14,081 bases of DNA from an uncultured Bacilli bacterium (GTDB lineage Bacteria > Bacillota_I > Bacilli_A > RF39 > UBA660): the NCBI GenBank assembly GCA_947630195.1, contig CANRGQ010000034.1, positions 1-14,081 of the forward strand. The letters are read 5' to 3'. How positions within the stretch are numbered: position 1 is the stretch's first letter; each line of letters opens with the position of its first letter. The position numbers and the translations under genes were made by a program. Below, piece after piece: positions 1 through 6,964 of the stretch. The notes under the pieces are model-generated. The model ran no database searches. It had not been told where the DNA came from and saw only the letters and a list, made by a program, of their open reading frames with translations.

Positions 1-11
1 TAAATTGCCTC

Positions 12-62
12 TAAACCCTCCAAGGGTTTACGTGCTAAAGCACGTGGCCTGAACCTTTTTTT
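12..62 (+). repeat. Two short hairpins and a T-run at the left edge
   Basis: TAAACCCT (12-19) pairs with AGGGTTTA (23-30) around a 3-nt loop. ACGTGC (30-35) pairs with GCACGT (40-45) around the loop TAAA. A run of seven T follows at 56-62. Alternatively GGTT (25-28) pairs with AACC (52-55), enclosing the second hairpin directly before the T-run, which would look like a plus-strand terminator. The stretch is richer in GC than the flanking DNA and contains no ORF. It could be the 3' end of a structured non-coding RNA or the end of a mobile or dispersed element cut by the window edge. The hairpins are seen directly; their function is unknown. Confidence 0.4.
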
Positions 63-72
63 CGATACGGTC

Positions 73-93
73 AAATTATTTATATAATTTTTT
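73..93 (+). other. AT-only hairpin between the left edge and the first gene
   Basis: AAATTAT (73-79) pairs with ATAATTT (84-90) around TTAT, with three T after it on the plus strand. It is weak, being all A and T, and gives no clear minus-strand T-run for the gene ending at 95. I therefore see no convincing terminator for that gene within the window. Confidence 0.2.
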
Positions 94-94
94 A

Positions 95-1309
95 TTATGC
101 GCCAATTACACTAGTTATTCTAAATGGACTTGATTCTGTCCCCTCCCCAACTAATCCTACACCATCACTAGTTAGATAAAACACGGGGCGCGCAAAATAA
201 CTGTTGTACAATTCTTTACTAAACGAACCATCACTCTGTATCGCCCAATAGTAATACCACGTCGTCCAGAAAGAACCATCCACGGTCCAGCTTTCCCTTC
301 GTTCCGAGCCAGCACGACTCATAGTCGCTTCCACTCCATTTGCATACGACGACGGAACAACACTTCTTCCATTTGACATATGTAACCAGTTTGTTTTGTT
401 TTGTGCCCCAGCATTTACATAATCACTTTGATACATTAATCCTATTTGATAATTTTTGGACTTTGTACCCTTATTCTCTGTTCCTCCACTAGTACTACTA
501 GAAATCCACCACTTCGGATTATCTATTAATCCTCTCCAAGACTCCTCAATCGTATTTAAAAACGTATTATTTAAATATGTCTTCATAGTACAGTTATCCC
601 AACTAACTTCGTTATCTTCGGATAGTCCCCATGCACTAGAACCAGAAGGAATTGCTCTTATTATTTTTAATTGTCCTTCTTCTAATTCTGAACTAGCATC
701 TACATTTGGACTTGTTATTCCTATTATTCTATATAAATATTTATCTATATTATTTGTCCCTGATTTTGTACATTCATTTAAACTTGTTGTTCCAAAACAT
801 ATATAATTATTTGTTACTTGGTTTTTGGTTCCTTTATATCGGTACAGTCCATCTACATCGACTTCTGTAAATGTTGTTGTGTTGCTACCTCCAATGGCAT
901 GGCCCTTTAATACTTCTAAGGCACGTTTTCCTTTTCCAAAGTATAAAGTACAGTAGATTGTTTTCTTTGTTGTTATTGTTGCTGTATATGTGTTTTCATT
1001 AAATGCTACATATGGTCTTGCATCTCCTACATCTGTCCCATTTGCGTCTTCACATTTTGTTCCTACATACATATAGTCACTTTTAGATGGCCACTTACTT
1101 CTATCTTCTGGTTCATACCATTCAAGGTCATTTTCTCCTCCACTTTGGACTTTTATGGATAGCGTTTTATCTTTATTATTAAATACATCTACTGTCTTAA
1201 TGTCTTCTAAGACTTTGTTATCTTGTTTTATATTAAAGAAACTATATCCTTCATATATCATTCCTATGGTTAATATTATTAATATTACATTAAATACTTT
1301 CTTCTTCAT
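95..1309 (-). CDS. Exported, membrane-anchored surface protein of unknown function, DUF6273-like C-terminus
   Basis: The 404-residue protein has one N-terminal hydrophobic segment (about 5-25), either an uncleaved anchor or a signal peptide, so the rest should lie outside the cell. Residues about 72-125 form a small module with C86 and C120 ending in YCTLYF, also present twice in the next gene. Residues about 155-404 resemble the DUF6273-type domain of gut Bacillota: an NYICFG..YRIIGI start, scattered Trp, and an ARPVFYL..GTESSPFRI end. Function is unknown. It is the second gene of an operon: its ribosome binding site AAGGAG (1320-1325) overlaps the stop of the upstream gene. Codon use changes in the last third: about 121-360 is near 47% GC and uses TCG, GCG, ACG and CCG, while the start of the gene is near 25% GC. 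That suggests a mosaic or acquired 3' part. The export and family calls are inference from pattern; no catalytic motif was recognised. Confidence 0.75.
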   Translation of the reverse strand: MKKKVFNVILIILTIGMIYEGYSFFNIKQDNKVLEDIKTVDVFNNKDKTLSIKVQSGGENDLEWYEPEDRSKWPSKSDYMYVGTKCEDANGTDVGDARPYVAFNENTYTATITTKKTIYCTLYFGKGKRALEVLKGHAIGGSNTTTFTEVDVDGLYRYKGTKNQVTNNYICFGTTSLNECTKSGTNNIDKYLYRIIGITSPNVDASSELEEGQLKIIRAIPSGSSAWGLSEDNEVSWDNCTMKTYLNNTFLNTIEESWRGLIDNPKWWISSSTSGGTENKGTKSKNYQIGLMYQSDYVNAGAQNKTNWLHMSNGRSVVPSSYANGVEATMSRAGSERRESWTVDGSFWTTWYYYWAIQSDGSFSKELYNSYFARPVFYLTSDGVGLVGEGTESSPFRITSVIGA

Positions 1310-1323
1310 ATATTTTCAACTCC

Positions 1324-2031
1324 TTAATTTTTATTAAAATACGCATAGCATATATTTGGTCCATCTGTTTCAAATGAAAAGCCTTTACTTGTATCATAAC
1401 TTATTGTTGTTTTAATATTATTTGTATTATTACAATTTGATATAGTACTATCATATGTATATCCACTGGTTGGTATTGTTTCTGTCATTGTATAATGTTT
1501 ATTATTTTTATCATTAATTACCATTCCTAATGAATCTTCTATTAAGGCAAAGACTATAATATCCTTATCTGTTAATTGTTCATAATCATAATATATCCGA
1601 CATACTATTTGATTTGGATTGCTTTCAGATACTTCTACAGTTACGAGTCCGTCTTCTGCAATGGAATATACTTTATCTTTATGCATTGTATAAGTTCCAC
1701 TTGTTGGGATACAATTACTCTTTTTATCATTTACAACATAACCTGATACTAATGCCGGTGTTCCTTCCATTATGGTATAATTTTTAGGATTAGTTATATC
1801 TTGAACATAGAACATTAAGTTAACATCGGTAGTCCTATCAGTTAAAGGACTAGTATCTCCTTTACCAGCAAAATTACCTACCTTTCCAGTGAATATAGGT
1901 ACAGGTCCCGTTGAATAATTATAATAAGCGTGGGTATTTTTTAAACATATAAATAATGCAATAACAAAAATACATATAACAAAATATAAAGCTTTTATAT
2001 TTAATAATTTTTTCAATTTCTCTTTTATCAT
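1324..2031 (-). CDS. Membrane-anchored surface protein with two cysteine-paired modules
   Basis: The 235-residue protein has a transmembrane anchor at about 15-32, then an extracellular part. Two modules look like diverged copies of each other. The first (about 84-148) runs from YTIMEG through SGY and SNC107 to C144RIYYD; the second (about 180-232) runs from YTMTET through SGY and SNC200 to C228YAYFN. Each has one cysteine near the start and one near the end, so a disulfide within each module is plausible. The region after the anchor (HAYYNYSTG..FTGKVGNF) loosely recalls TasA/CalY-like secreted fibre proteins, but too weakly to name. It is the first gene of the operon, read from a consensus promoter 113 bases upstream, with a strong GGAGGT site (2036-2041). 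The role is unknown; adhesion or matrix would be a guess. Confidence 0.75.
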   Translation of the reverse strand: MIKEKLKKLLNIKALYFVICIFVIALFICLKNTHAYYNYSTGPVPIFTGKVGNFAGKGDTSPLTDRTTDVNLMFYVQDITNPKNYTIMEGTPALVSGYVVNDKKSNCIPTSGTYTMHKDKVYSIAEDGLVTVEVSESNPNQIVCRIYYDYEQLTDKDIIVFALIEDSLGMVINDKNNKHYTMTETIPTSGYTYDSTISNCNNTNNIKTTISYDTSKGFSFETDGPNICYAYFNKN

Positions 2032-2143
2032 ATCTACCTCCTTTTTATATGTTGCATTTACCGAATTTTAATTTTAAATTTAAAAACACAACTTTAAAAA
2101 ATTGTATAAAAATATATCTACACTATTATATTTTTTCATATTC

Positions 2144-2172
2144 ATTATACAAAATATGTTTTGTGTTGTCAA
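2144..2172 (-). promoter_or_regulatory. Consensus sigma-70 promoter for the two surface-protein genes
   Basis: Read on the minus strand, a perfect TTGACA (2172-2167), a 17-base spacer and a perfect TATAAT (2149-2144). Transcription would start near 2137, leaving an AT-rich leader of about 105 bases before the ATG at 2031. That is much longer than the leaders of roughly 10-16 bases predicted for other promoters here. A 14-bp perfect AT palindrome (TTTTAAATTTAAAA) lies in the leader. Confidence 0.75.
2147..2166. promoter_or_regulatory. Operator-like repeat 1, in the minus-strand promoter spacer
   Basis: ATACAAAATATGTTTTGTGT, containing the perfect inverted repeat ACAAAA-TATG-TTTTGT (2149-2164). 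It matches operator-like repeat 2 at 16 of 20 positions, 25 bp away start to start. It fills the spacer between -35 and -10 of the surface-protein promoter, where a bound repressor would block RNA polymerase. The likely ligand is the adjacent XRE protein (inference). Confidence 0.6.
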
Positions 2173-2194
2173 TACAAGTAATGTTTTGTATGTA
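2166..2194 (+). promoter_or_regulatory. Weaker promoter for the XRE regulator gene
   Basis: TTGTCA (2166-2171), 17-base spacer, TATGTA (2189-2194). Its -35 box overlaps the -35 box of the divergent surface-protein promoter by five bases. The -10 is poor, consistent with low expression of a regulator. The expected start near 2201 leaves a short leader before the AGGTGAT ribosome binding site and ATG at 2218. Confidence 0.5.
2172..2191. promoter_or_regulatory. Operator-like repeat 2, in the XRE promoter spacer
   Basis: ATACAAGTAATGTTTTGTAT, with arms ATACAA and TTGTAT as a perfect inverted repeat around 8 bases. It covers the spacer and start of the -10 of the XRE gene's own promoter. With repeat 1 it forms an arrangement in which one protein could shut both divergent promoters. 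The autorepression role is inferred. Confidence 0.6.
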
Positions 2195-2217
2195 AAAATA
2201 GATATAGGTGATAAAAA

Positions 2218-2442
2218 ATGAATATAGATAGATTAAAAGAAATAAGAGAAGATAGGGATTTATACCAAAAAGATGTAGCTAAAATATTAAAAATTAAACA
2301 GCAACAATATTCCGAATATGAAATAGGAAAAAGATTAATACCAATTAATTACTTAAGTGAACTAGCAGATTTTTATAATGTCTCAATAGATTATTTACTT
2401 AATAAAACTAATGTAAGAATACCTTATCCTAAAAATAAATAA
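2218..2442 (+). CDS. Small XRE/Cro-CI family transcriptional regulator
   Basis: The 74-residue protein is almost wholly one helix-turn-helix domain of the HTH_3/Cro-CI type. RLKEIREDRDLYQKDVAKIL supplies the first helices, QKDVAKILKIKQQQYSEYE (17-35) the DNA-binding motif, and the end (IPINYLSELADFYNVSIDYLL) is the usual closing pair of helices. There is no sensor or dimerisation extension, so it resembles short repressors such as SinR/Cro relatives. The start is supported by AGGTGAT five bases before the ATG. It is divergent from the surface-protein operon, and two matching inverted repeats lie exactly in the two promoters between them. It therefore probably represses that operon and itself. 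What relieves repression is not visible. Confidence 0.9.
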   Translation: MNIDRLKEIREDRDLYQKDVAKILKIKQQQYSEYEIGKRLIPINYLSELADFYNVSIDYLLNKTNVRIPYPKNK

Positions 2443-2453
2443 TTCCATAAAAA

Positions 2454-2482
2454 AATTCCTTTTTATTAAGGAATTCTTTTTT
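2454..2482. terminator. Bidirectional rho-independent terminator
   Basis: AATTCCTT (2454-2461) pairs with AAGGAATT (2468-2475) around a 6-base loop. T-rich tracts follow on the plus strand (2477-2482), and A-runs precede it, giving T-runs on the minus strand. It lies between the convergent ends of the XRE gene and the LCP gene and can serve both. Confidence 0.8.
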
Positions 2483-4298
2483 ATTCTAATACACTATTGA
2501 TATAAATTGTTAATTCTTTAACATTGTTTGTTGAGGCCCCCGCCTTAACACTTTGACCGGCAATTAAACCAACGTTAACCTCGCTATTATACAAAGTATT
2601 ATCTTCAGTGACATATTCTTTTTTGATGGTAATATTTTTACTTGTACCCCAATCTTCAGCCTCGGTTACACTTTTACCAGTAAAATCAGGTACCATTTCA
2701 TCTCTAATTTCTCCCTTAATACCTTTCCCGGCTATTTTTTGTTCATAAGTGGTATTGGCATCAAAAGTAAAATCTTTAATCATTTCGGCATCTTCAAGTT
2801 CTAGATTTATCTTCATCATCTTAATAATATCATTTAGACTTTCTTCATAATAACCTAAAGCTGCACTATAAAGGCCACTGGCAGTTAAAACTTTTAAATC
2901 ATATACTTCTAAGAAACCTTTACTAACACTAACACTCTTACTATCTTGCATTAAGTTAATAACCACATCTTTTAAGATATTATAACTTGATAAGATTTGT
3001 TCTCGAGACAAATTAGTTTCCACATTCTTACTAACCGAAGATAAAATATCTTTAAAATCCGTTAAAGTATTTAGAGAAACTAATTTCTTAGCCATGGCTT
3101 CCACGATTAATTGTTGATTTTGAATTCTTTGAAGGTCTCCACCAGGTAAGGAATGACGGTGTCTTGCATAAGCCAAAGTCTCTTCCCCATTTAAATGGCT
3201 GAATCCCTTATCTAGACAAATCATTTTATCAAAATTTCGATTACTATCTTGTTCACAGAATTTATAAGTTACTTCGACATCAATACCCCCAAGGGCTTCG
3301 ACTAAATCGACTACGCCTTTAAAGTTTATCTTTGCATAATAATCGACATTAATACCCGTTAAATCTTTAATGGTATCAATAACACAGGAAACTCCTCCCG
3401 CACTTGATGAATTGATCTTGGCTTTACTTCCCTTCCTGCACGCAATTGGGACATATAAGTCCCTTGGAATACTAAAGACAGTAGCATTTAAAGTATGAGG
3501 GTTAAAAGTAACAAGCATTAGAGTATCCCCATTAAAGGAACTTGCGGCTTCCATCGTATCTTCTGTTGAATCTACCCCTAAAAGAAGAAGAGTAAATGGT
3601 TCTTTTAAAGTTTTATTACTTGTTAAATTTAAATCATTATTTTCTCTTAAAATACTATCTTTATAAACTACTTTAGTTTTATCTTTAATATCATGGAATA
3701 AATCATCACTATCATTTGAGCTAAAATAAGCTAAATAATTGCTTTCGACAAAAGCTCCATCAATTTCTTTATTATATAAAGCATATAACATATCTTCATA
3801 AGAAGAATATTCCACGAGTTCATAATCCAATTTATTATTCTTAATTATCTCTTGGGCCACACTATAACCCTCAATAGAGTCTTTATTGGACGTAATCCCC
3901 GCTTTATTAATATCCTCAGTTTCTTTTAAACTAATTAAATAACCGGTATATCTTACTTTATCTTTACCACTTAAGTTACCTAGTTCTCCATAAACGGTAT
4001 TAATAAAATAGAAAAATATTAGCATAATAACAATAATTAAAAGATTGAATAAAGATAAAAAAGCAAACTTTACCCTATTTCTATTTGCGAGATAAAGATA
4101 GGCTTTATAGGCAAAAAACATCCCATAAACAATCAATAATAAAATAACTAGTATTCTTAAAATGGTTTCAATACCCGTTAATTTAATTAAAGATATACTT
4201 AATAAAGCAAAAGAAAGAATAAAAAGAACTATTCCTACTAAATAGATAATAAAATTAGTTTTACTTATATATAATAGTCTTTTTATTCTTCTAAACAT
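2481..4298 (-). CDS. LytR-CpsA-Psr (LCP) family glycopolymer ligase with PASTA domain
   Basis: LCP proteins move polyprenyl-phosphate-linked polymers such as teichoic acid or capsule onto peptidoglycan, outside the membrane. This 605-residue protein has three membrane segments (about 14-40, 45-72, 79-103). A region at about 115-215 reads like part of a solute-binding fold (KDSIEGYSVAQEI, EDMLYALYNKEIDGAFV). The LCP domain (about 234-410) carries GDTLMLV (D258), SIPRDLYVP (R279, D280), YARHRHS (R379, R381) and GDLQRIQNQQ (D388, R391), the residues that hold the lipid pyrophosphate. The C-terminus (about 535-603, MVPDFTGKSVTEAE) is a PASTA domain, known to bind peptidoglycan or beta-lactams. 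Four cysteines (287, 305, 348, 361) sit in the outer domain, which is unusual. It is the last gene of the LtaS operon; its AAAGGAG site lies inside the end of the preceding gene, four bases away. Confidence 0.92.
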   Translation of the reverse strand: MFRRIKRLLYISKTNFIIYLVGIVLFILSFALLSISLIKLTGIETILRILVILLLIVYGMFFAYKAYLYLANRNRVKFAFLSLFNLLIIVIMLIFFYFINTVYGELGNLSGKDKVRYTGYLISLKETEDINKAGITSNKDSIEGYSVAQEIIKNNKLDYELVEYSSYEDMLYALYNKEIDGAFVESNYLAYFSSNDSDDLFHDIKDKTKVVYKDSILRENNDLNLTSNKTLKEPFTLLLLGVDSTEDTMEAASSFNGDTLMLVTFNPHTLNATVFSIPRDLYVPIACRKGSKAKINSSSAGGVSCVIDTIKDLTGINVDYYAKINFKGVVDLVEALGGIDVEVTYKFCEQDSNRNFDKMICLDKGFSHLNGEETLAYARHRHSLPGGDLQRIQNQQLIVEAMAKKLVSLNTLTDFKDILSSVSKNVETNLSREQILSSYNILKDVVINLMQDSKSVSVSKGFLEVYDLKVLTASGLYSAALGYYEESLNDIIKMMKINLELEDAEMIKDFTFDANTTYEQKIAGKGIKGEIRDEMVPDFTGKSVTEAEDWGTSKNITIKKEYVTEDNTLYNSEVNVGLIAGQSVKAGASTNNVKELTIYINSVLE

Positions 4299-4302
4299 CT
4301 TT

Positions 4303-4917
4303 TTATTCTACTCCTTTAAAACTTACTACATAAAGATGATTATCCTTTTCTATTACTGTTACTTCACCTTTATTATAATATCCTAAATCTTCTTCATAAT
4401 CCCACTCTAAATTTACAATATAGGATTTATATTCATTTTTATTATAAGTATAACTCCCCTCTTCTATACTTAAAAGGTCTATTTTACTGACAATTGGATA
4501 CTTATCTCTTTTACTATTTTGTTTACTTTCTAAATATTTATATAATGTATCTGTAACATTTAATTCATAATTTTCTAATACTTCGGGATATACATATTCT
4601 GTACCCCCAATATCATATTTACTATCTTTATTATCCATGGTAAATAAATCAATAATAAATAATTTACATAGATATTCAGCATACAATTTATAATCGATGC
4701 TAGATGATGTTAATACTTCTTTTAATTTATGAAAATTTTCTTGTAACACTGAAGTATCTCTATCTTCTAAAACATAATCATAGCCCTTTATTTTATCAAT
4801 TTCTTTATAATTATTTACTCTTGCTTTAGGTATAAAGGTTACCGCTAAATAAATAATTAAACATAGAACGATAAGAAAAAAGGTTATTCCTAAAAGGATT
4901 TTGTACTTCCTTCGCAT
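4303..4917 (-). CDS. Membrane-anchored extracytoplasmic protein of unknown function
   Basis: I do not recognise this 204-residue protein. It has a basic N-terminus and one transmembrane segment (about 8-29) with no lipobox cysteine, so it is probably anchored with its C-terminal part outside. The soluble part is mixed: helical at about 55-95, then strands at about 165-199 (SYIVNLEWDYEED, KGEVTVIEKDNHLYVVSF). The pattern recalls NTF2-like or DUF4829-type accessory domains, but this is a guess from shape only. It starts 2 bases after the LtaS-like gene and ends 4 bases before the LCP gene, so it is almost certainly co-translated with both. That suggests a part in making or attaching the wall polymer, perhaps as a partner protein. 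No catalytic motif is visible. Confidence 0.75.
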   Translation of the reverse strand: MRRKYKILLGITFFLIVLCLIIYLAVTFIPKARVNNYKEIDKIKGYDYVLEDRDTSVLQENFHKLKEVLTSSSIDYKLYAEYLCKLFIIDLFTMDNKDSKYDIGGTEYVYPEVLENYELNVTDTLYKYLESKQNSKRDKYPIVSKIDLLSIEEGSYTYNKNEYKSYIVNLEWDYEEDLGYYNKGEVTVIEKDNHLYVVSFKGVE

Positions 4918-4919
4918 AA

Positions 4920-6944
4920 TTAATCAGCCCTTTTTCTTTCATTAAATAAGTCATAAGTAATAATGGCATTACCAACCTCTAAGGCTCTTTCCGAACGTTC
5001 AATATTACTCATTAAGTAGTTGGTATCAACAGTTCCGCCATCAAATACTTTATATTCACTTGTGGAATTATTATAGTAAATTTCTTTAGTTAAGAAGTTA
5101 CCATTAGGGAATACCACAATATTATTATCTTTAATATTGAAGATATCATGTCCTAAAGTATAATCATAATCAATATCTAGCATATTAAATAGCGTTGGAG
5201 CTAAATCATCCATACCCATGGTATATTTAACTTCGCCTTTTAAAATCTTACTTAATTTTTCATTTTTCGTCCAGAAAATAAGTGGTGTCTTTTTATTTAA
5301 TTGATGGTCATAACTATCATAGTCCACATAAGTTGGATCTAGTTCATCTTTTAATTCCCCTGTTACAGGATCATAATTATATAAATAATTCATATCTTTA
5401 TAACTTAATTTCGCATCATGGTCGCCATAGAAAACAAATAAAGTATTTTCAAATTCTTCACTGTTTTTGATTAAGTCAATGAATTCGCCAAGAGCTTTAT
5501 CGGCATAATTAGCACTCACAATATATTTACCAACATCTCTTTCACATAAGAAGCAGGTACTAGTTTGTTCCCCATAACTATCCGTAAAGTAATCATTAAT
5601 ATTTAAAGTAAAGATAGGGTTTGGCGCAAATGGAGAGTGATTTGATAAAGTAATAAGGGTTCCAAAATAATTTTGATGTTCACTTTCAATTACCTTTAAT
5701 TTATCTACAGCTTGGGCAAAGAATAATTCATCATTAATACCAAGTCCTACCCAATCGGTATTATTTGGATCTTTACTATCATTATTAAAGGTGAATGTAT
5801 CTCTATAATACATATCGGTGTATCCTAATCTTGGATGGACATTATTTCTATTCCACATTGCTTGATAATTACCATGCATACTAAATGTATAATAACCTCT
5901 TTCTTTTAAGAATTGGGGTAAAGTTCTAAATGTATTATCCGAATAACTTACAAATACTGGTCCATTACTTGATGGAAGAAGTCCCGTTAAAGTAATGTAT
6001 TCAGCATCTGATGAAGTACCTACAGATACTTCAGGATAGAAGTTACTAAAGAACATACCTTCTTTAGATAATTTATTTAAATTAGGAGTTACTTCTTCCC
6101 CATTAAAGGATAAACTCATCAAGAAATTTTGCATACTTTCCATATGAATATAAATAATATTATAATCTTTTAAAATACCAGAATACTTATTTTTACTATC
6201 ATACTTTTCAATTGTTTCATCATTAAAGTAATCATTAACTAAATTGTAAGCATCTTCATAACCAAATAAACTACTAAGCTTTGGAATAACCGTTTGCACA
6301 GCATCATTAAATTGATACATGATAATTCCAAATCTTTCCACAATATAAACTCTATTCCATTGTTTAGAAAGACGACTGTAATCAGCCCCAGAGGCACTGG
6401 CAAAAGTATAACCAATGAAGACTAAAGAAACAATTAAAGTGGTAATAAACATTGGCATTTTCTTTTCCACTTTGCCAATTAAATTATAATAAGATGATTT
6501 TCTTAAAGAATTATGGATATAGTAAAAAATAATAGGTTCTAAAATATAAATAAAATCAATAATCCGGAGTTGTGTTAAAACAGAGTCCGTTACCGTTTCT
6601 AGTTGAGATACTGTAGATAGTTCTGTAAGGGATGCAAAAGAAGCATACCACATATAATAAATAGAATTAATAATCTCCACTAAAGAGAAAAATATAAGCC
6701 ATGCCAAAAAGTATTTAAACTGATTTTTTGGTTTAACTAAATAACCAAAAGCTCCGATTAATAAAATAAAACCAATATCACATATTAAAGGCTTATAGGC
6801 CCAAAAACCTCCAATCGTAAAATGTCTTACGACCATTGTTCCAATAATACTTAAAACAAGATATGATAAGAAAAGCCGATTGGAATATATATATTTTAGA
6901 ATATTTTTAAAAATATTTTTAAAACTTTTTTTAACCTTCTTCAT
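4920..6944 (-). CDS. LtaS-like lipoteichoic acid synthase (alkaline phosphatase/sulfatase superfamily)
   Basis: LtaS-type enzymes transfer glycerol phosphate from phosphatidylglycerol to a growing polymer on the outer face of the membrane. This 674-residue protein has the family layout: about five N-terminal membrane segments (about 25-45, 52-70, 77-100, 126-145, 164-184), then an outer sulfatase-fold domain (about 258-605). Key residues match: E269 (IHMES), the nucleophile T310 (SVGTSSDAE), W364/R366 (MWNRNN), H436 (SNHSPF), and D508/H509 (FYGDHD). A possible signal-peptidase site (FASASG, about 181-186) follows the last membrane segment, as in S. aureus LtaS. The stretch around 450-470 includes an unusual C464-x-x-C467. 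It heads a three-gene operon behind its own promoter; the AAAGGA site precedes the ATG. The polymer could differ from classical lipoteichoic acid, so no symbol is assigned. Confidence 0.9.
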   Translation of the reverse strand: MKKVKKSFKNIFKNILKYIYSNRLFLSYLVLSIIGTMVVRHFTIGGFWAYKPLICDIGFILLIGAFGYLVKPKNQFKYFLAWLIFFSLVEIINSIYYMWYASFASLTELSTVSQLETVTDSVLTQLRIIDFIYILEPIIFYYIHNSLRKSSYYNLIGKVEKKMPMFITTLIVSLVFIGYTFASASGADYSRLSKQWNRVYIVERFGIIMYQFNDAVQTVIPKLSSLFGYEDAYNLVNDYFNDETIEKYDSKNKYSGILKDYNIIYIHMESMQNFLMSLSFNGEEVTPNLNKLSKEGMFFSNFYPEVSVGTSSDAEYITLTGLLPSSNGPVFVSYSDNTFRTLPQFLKERGYYTFSMHGNYQAMWNRNNVHPRLGYTDMYYRDTFTFNNDSKDPNNTDWVGLGINDELFFAQAVDKLKVIESEHQNYFGTLITLSNHSPFAPNPIFTLNINDYFTDSYGEQTSTCFLCERDVGKYIVSANYADKALGEFIDLIKNSEEFENTLFVFYGDHDAKLSYKDMNYLYNYDPVTGELKDELDPTYVDYDSYDHQLNKKTPLIFWTKNEKLSKILKGEVKYTMGMDDLAPTLFNMLDIDYDYTLGHDIFNIKDNNIVVFPNGNFLTKEIYYNNSTSEYKVFDGGTVDTNYLMSNIERSERALEVGNAIITYDLFNERKRAD

Positions 6945-6964
6945 TACTAAATCCTTTCTTCTAT

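Noticed and set aside
1..94. tRNA or rRNA end at the left edge
   Set aside because: The hairpins do not form a cloverleaf, there is no CCA end or conserved loop, and no recognised rRNA sequence.
95..400. Variable region of a diversity-generating retroelement in the surface protein
   Set aside because: The aromatic-rich C-terminal stretch is suggestive, but there is no reverse transcriptase, no template copy in the window, and the unusual codons end in G rather than showing the A-to-N pattern at AAY codons.
456..806. Open frame of 116 codons on the plus strand inside the first gene
   Set aside because: It lies antisense to a well-supported gene, has no ribosome binding site and its protein resembles nothing; a shadow of the real reading frame. 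The same holds for plus-strand frames at 1155-1337, 5282-5470 and 8452-8643.
1324..2031. TasA/CalY-type biofilm fibre protein dependent on SipW
   Set aside because: Only a short stretch after the anchor is reminiscent; there is no SipW-like peptidase in the window and the rest of the protein is made of cysteine modules not found in that family.
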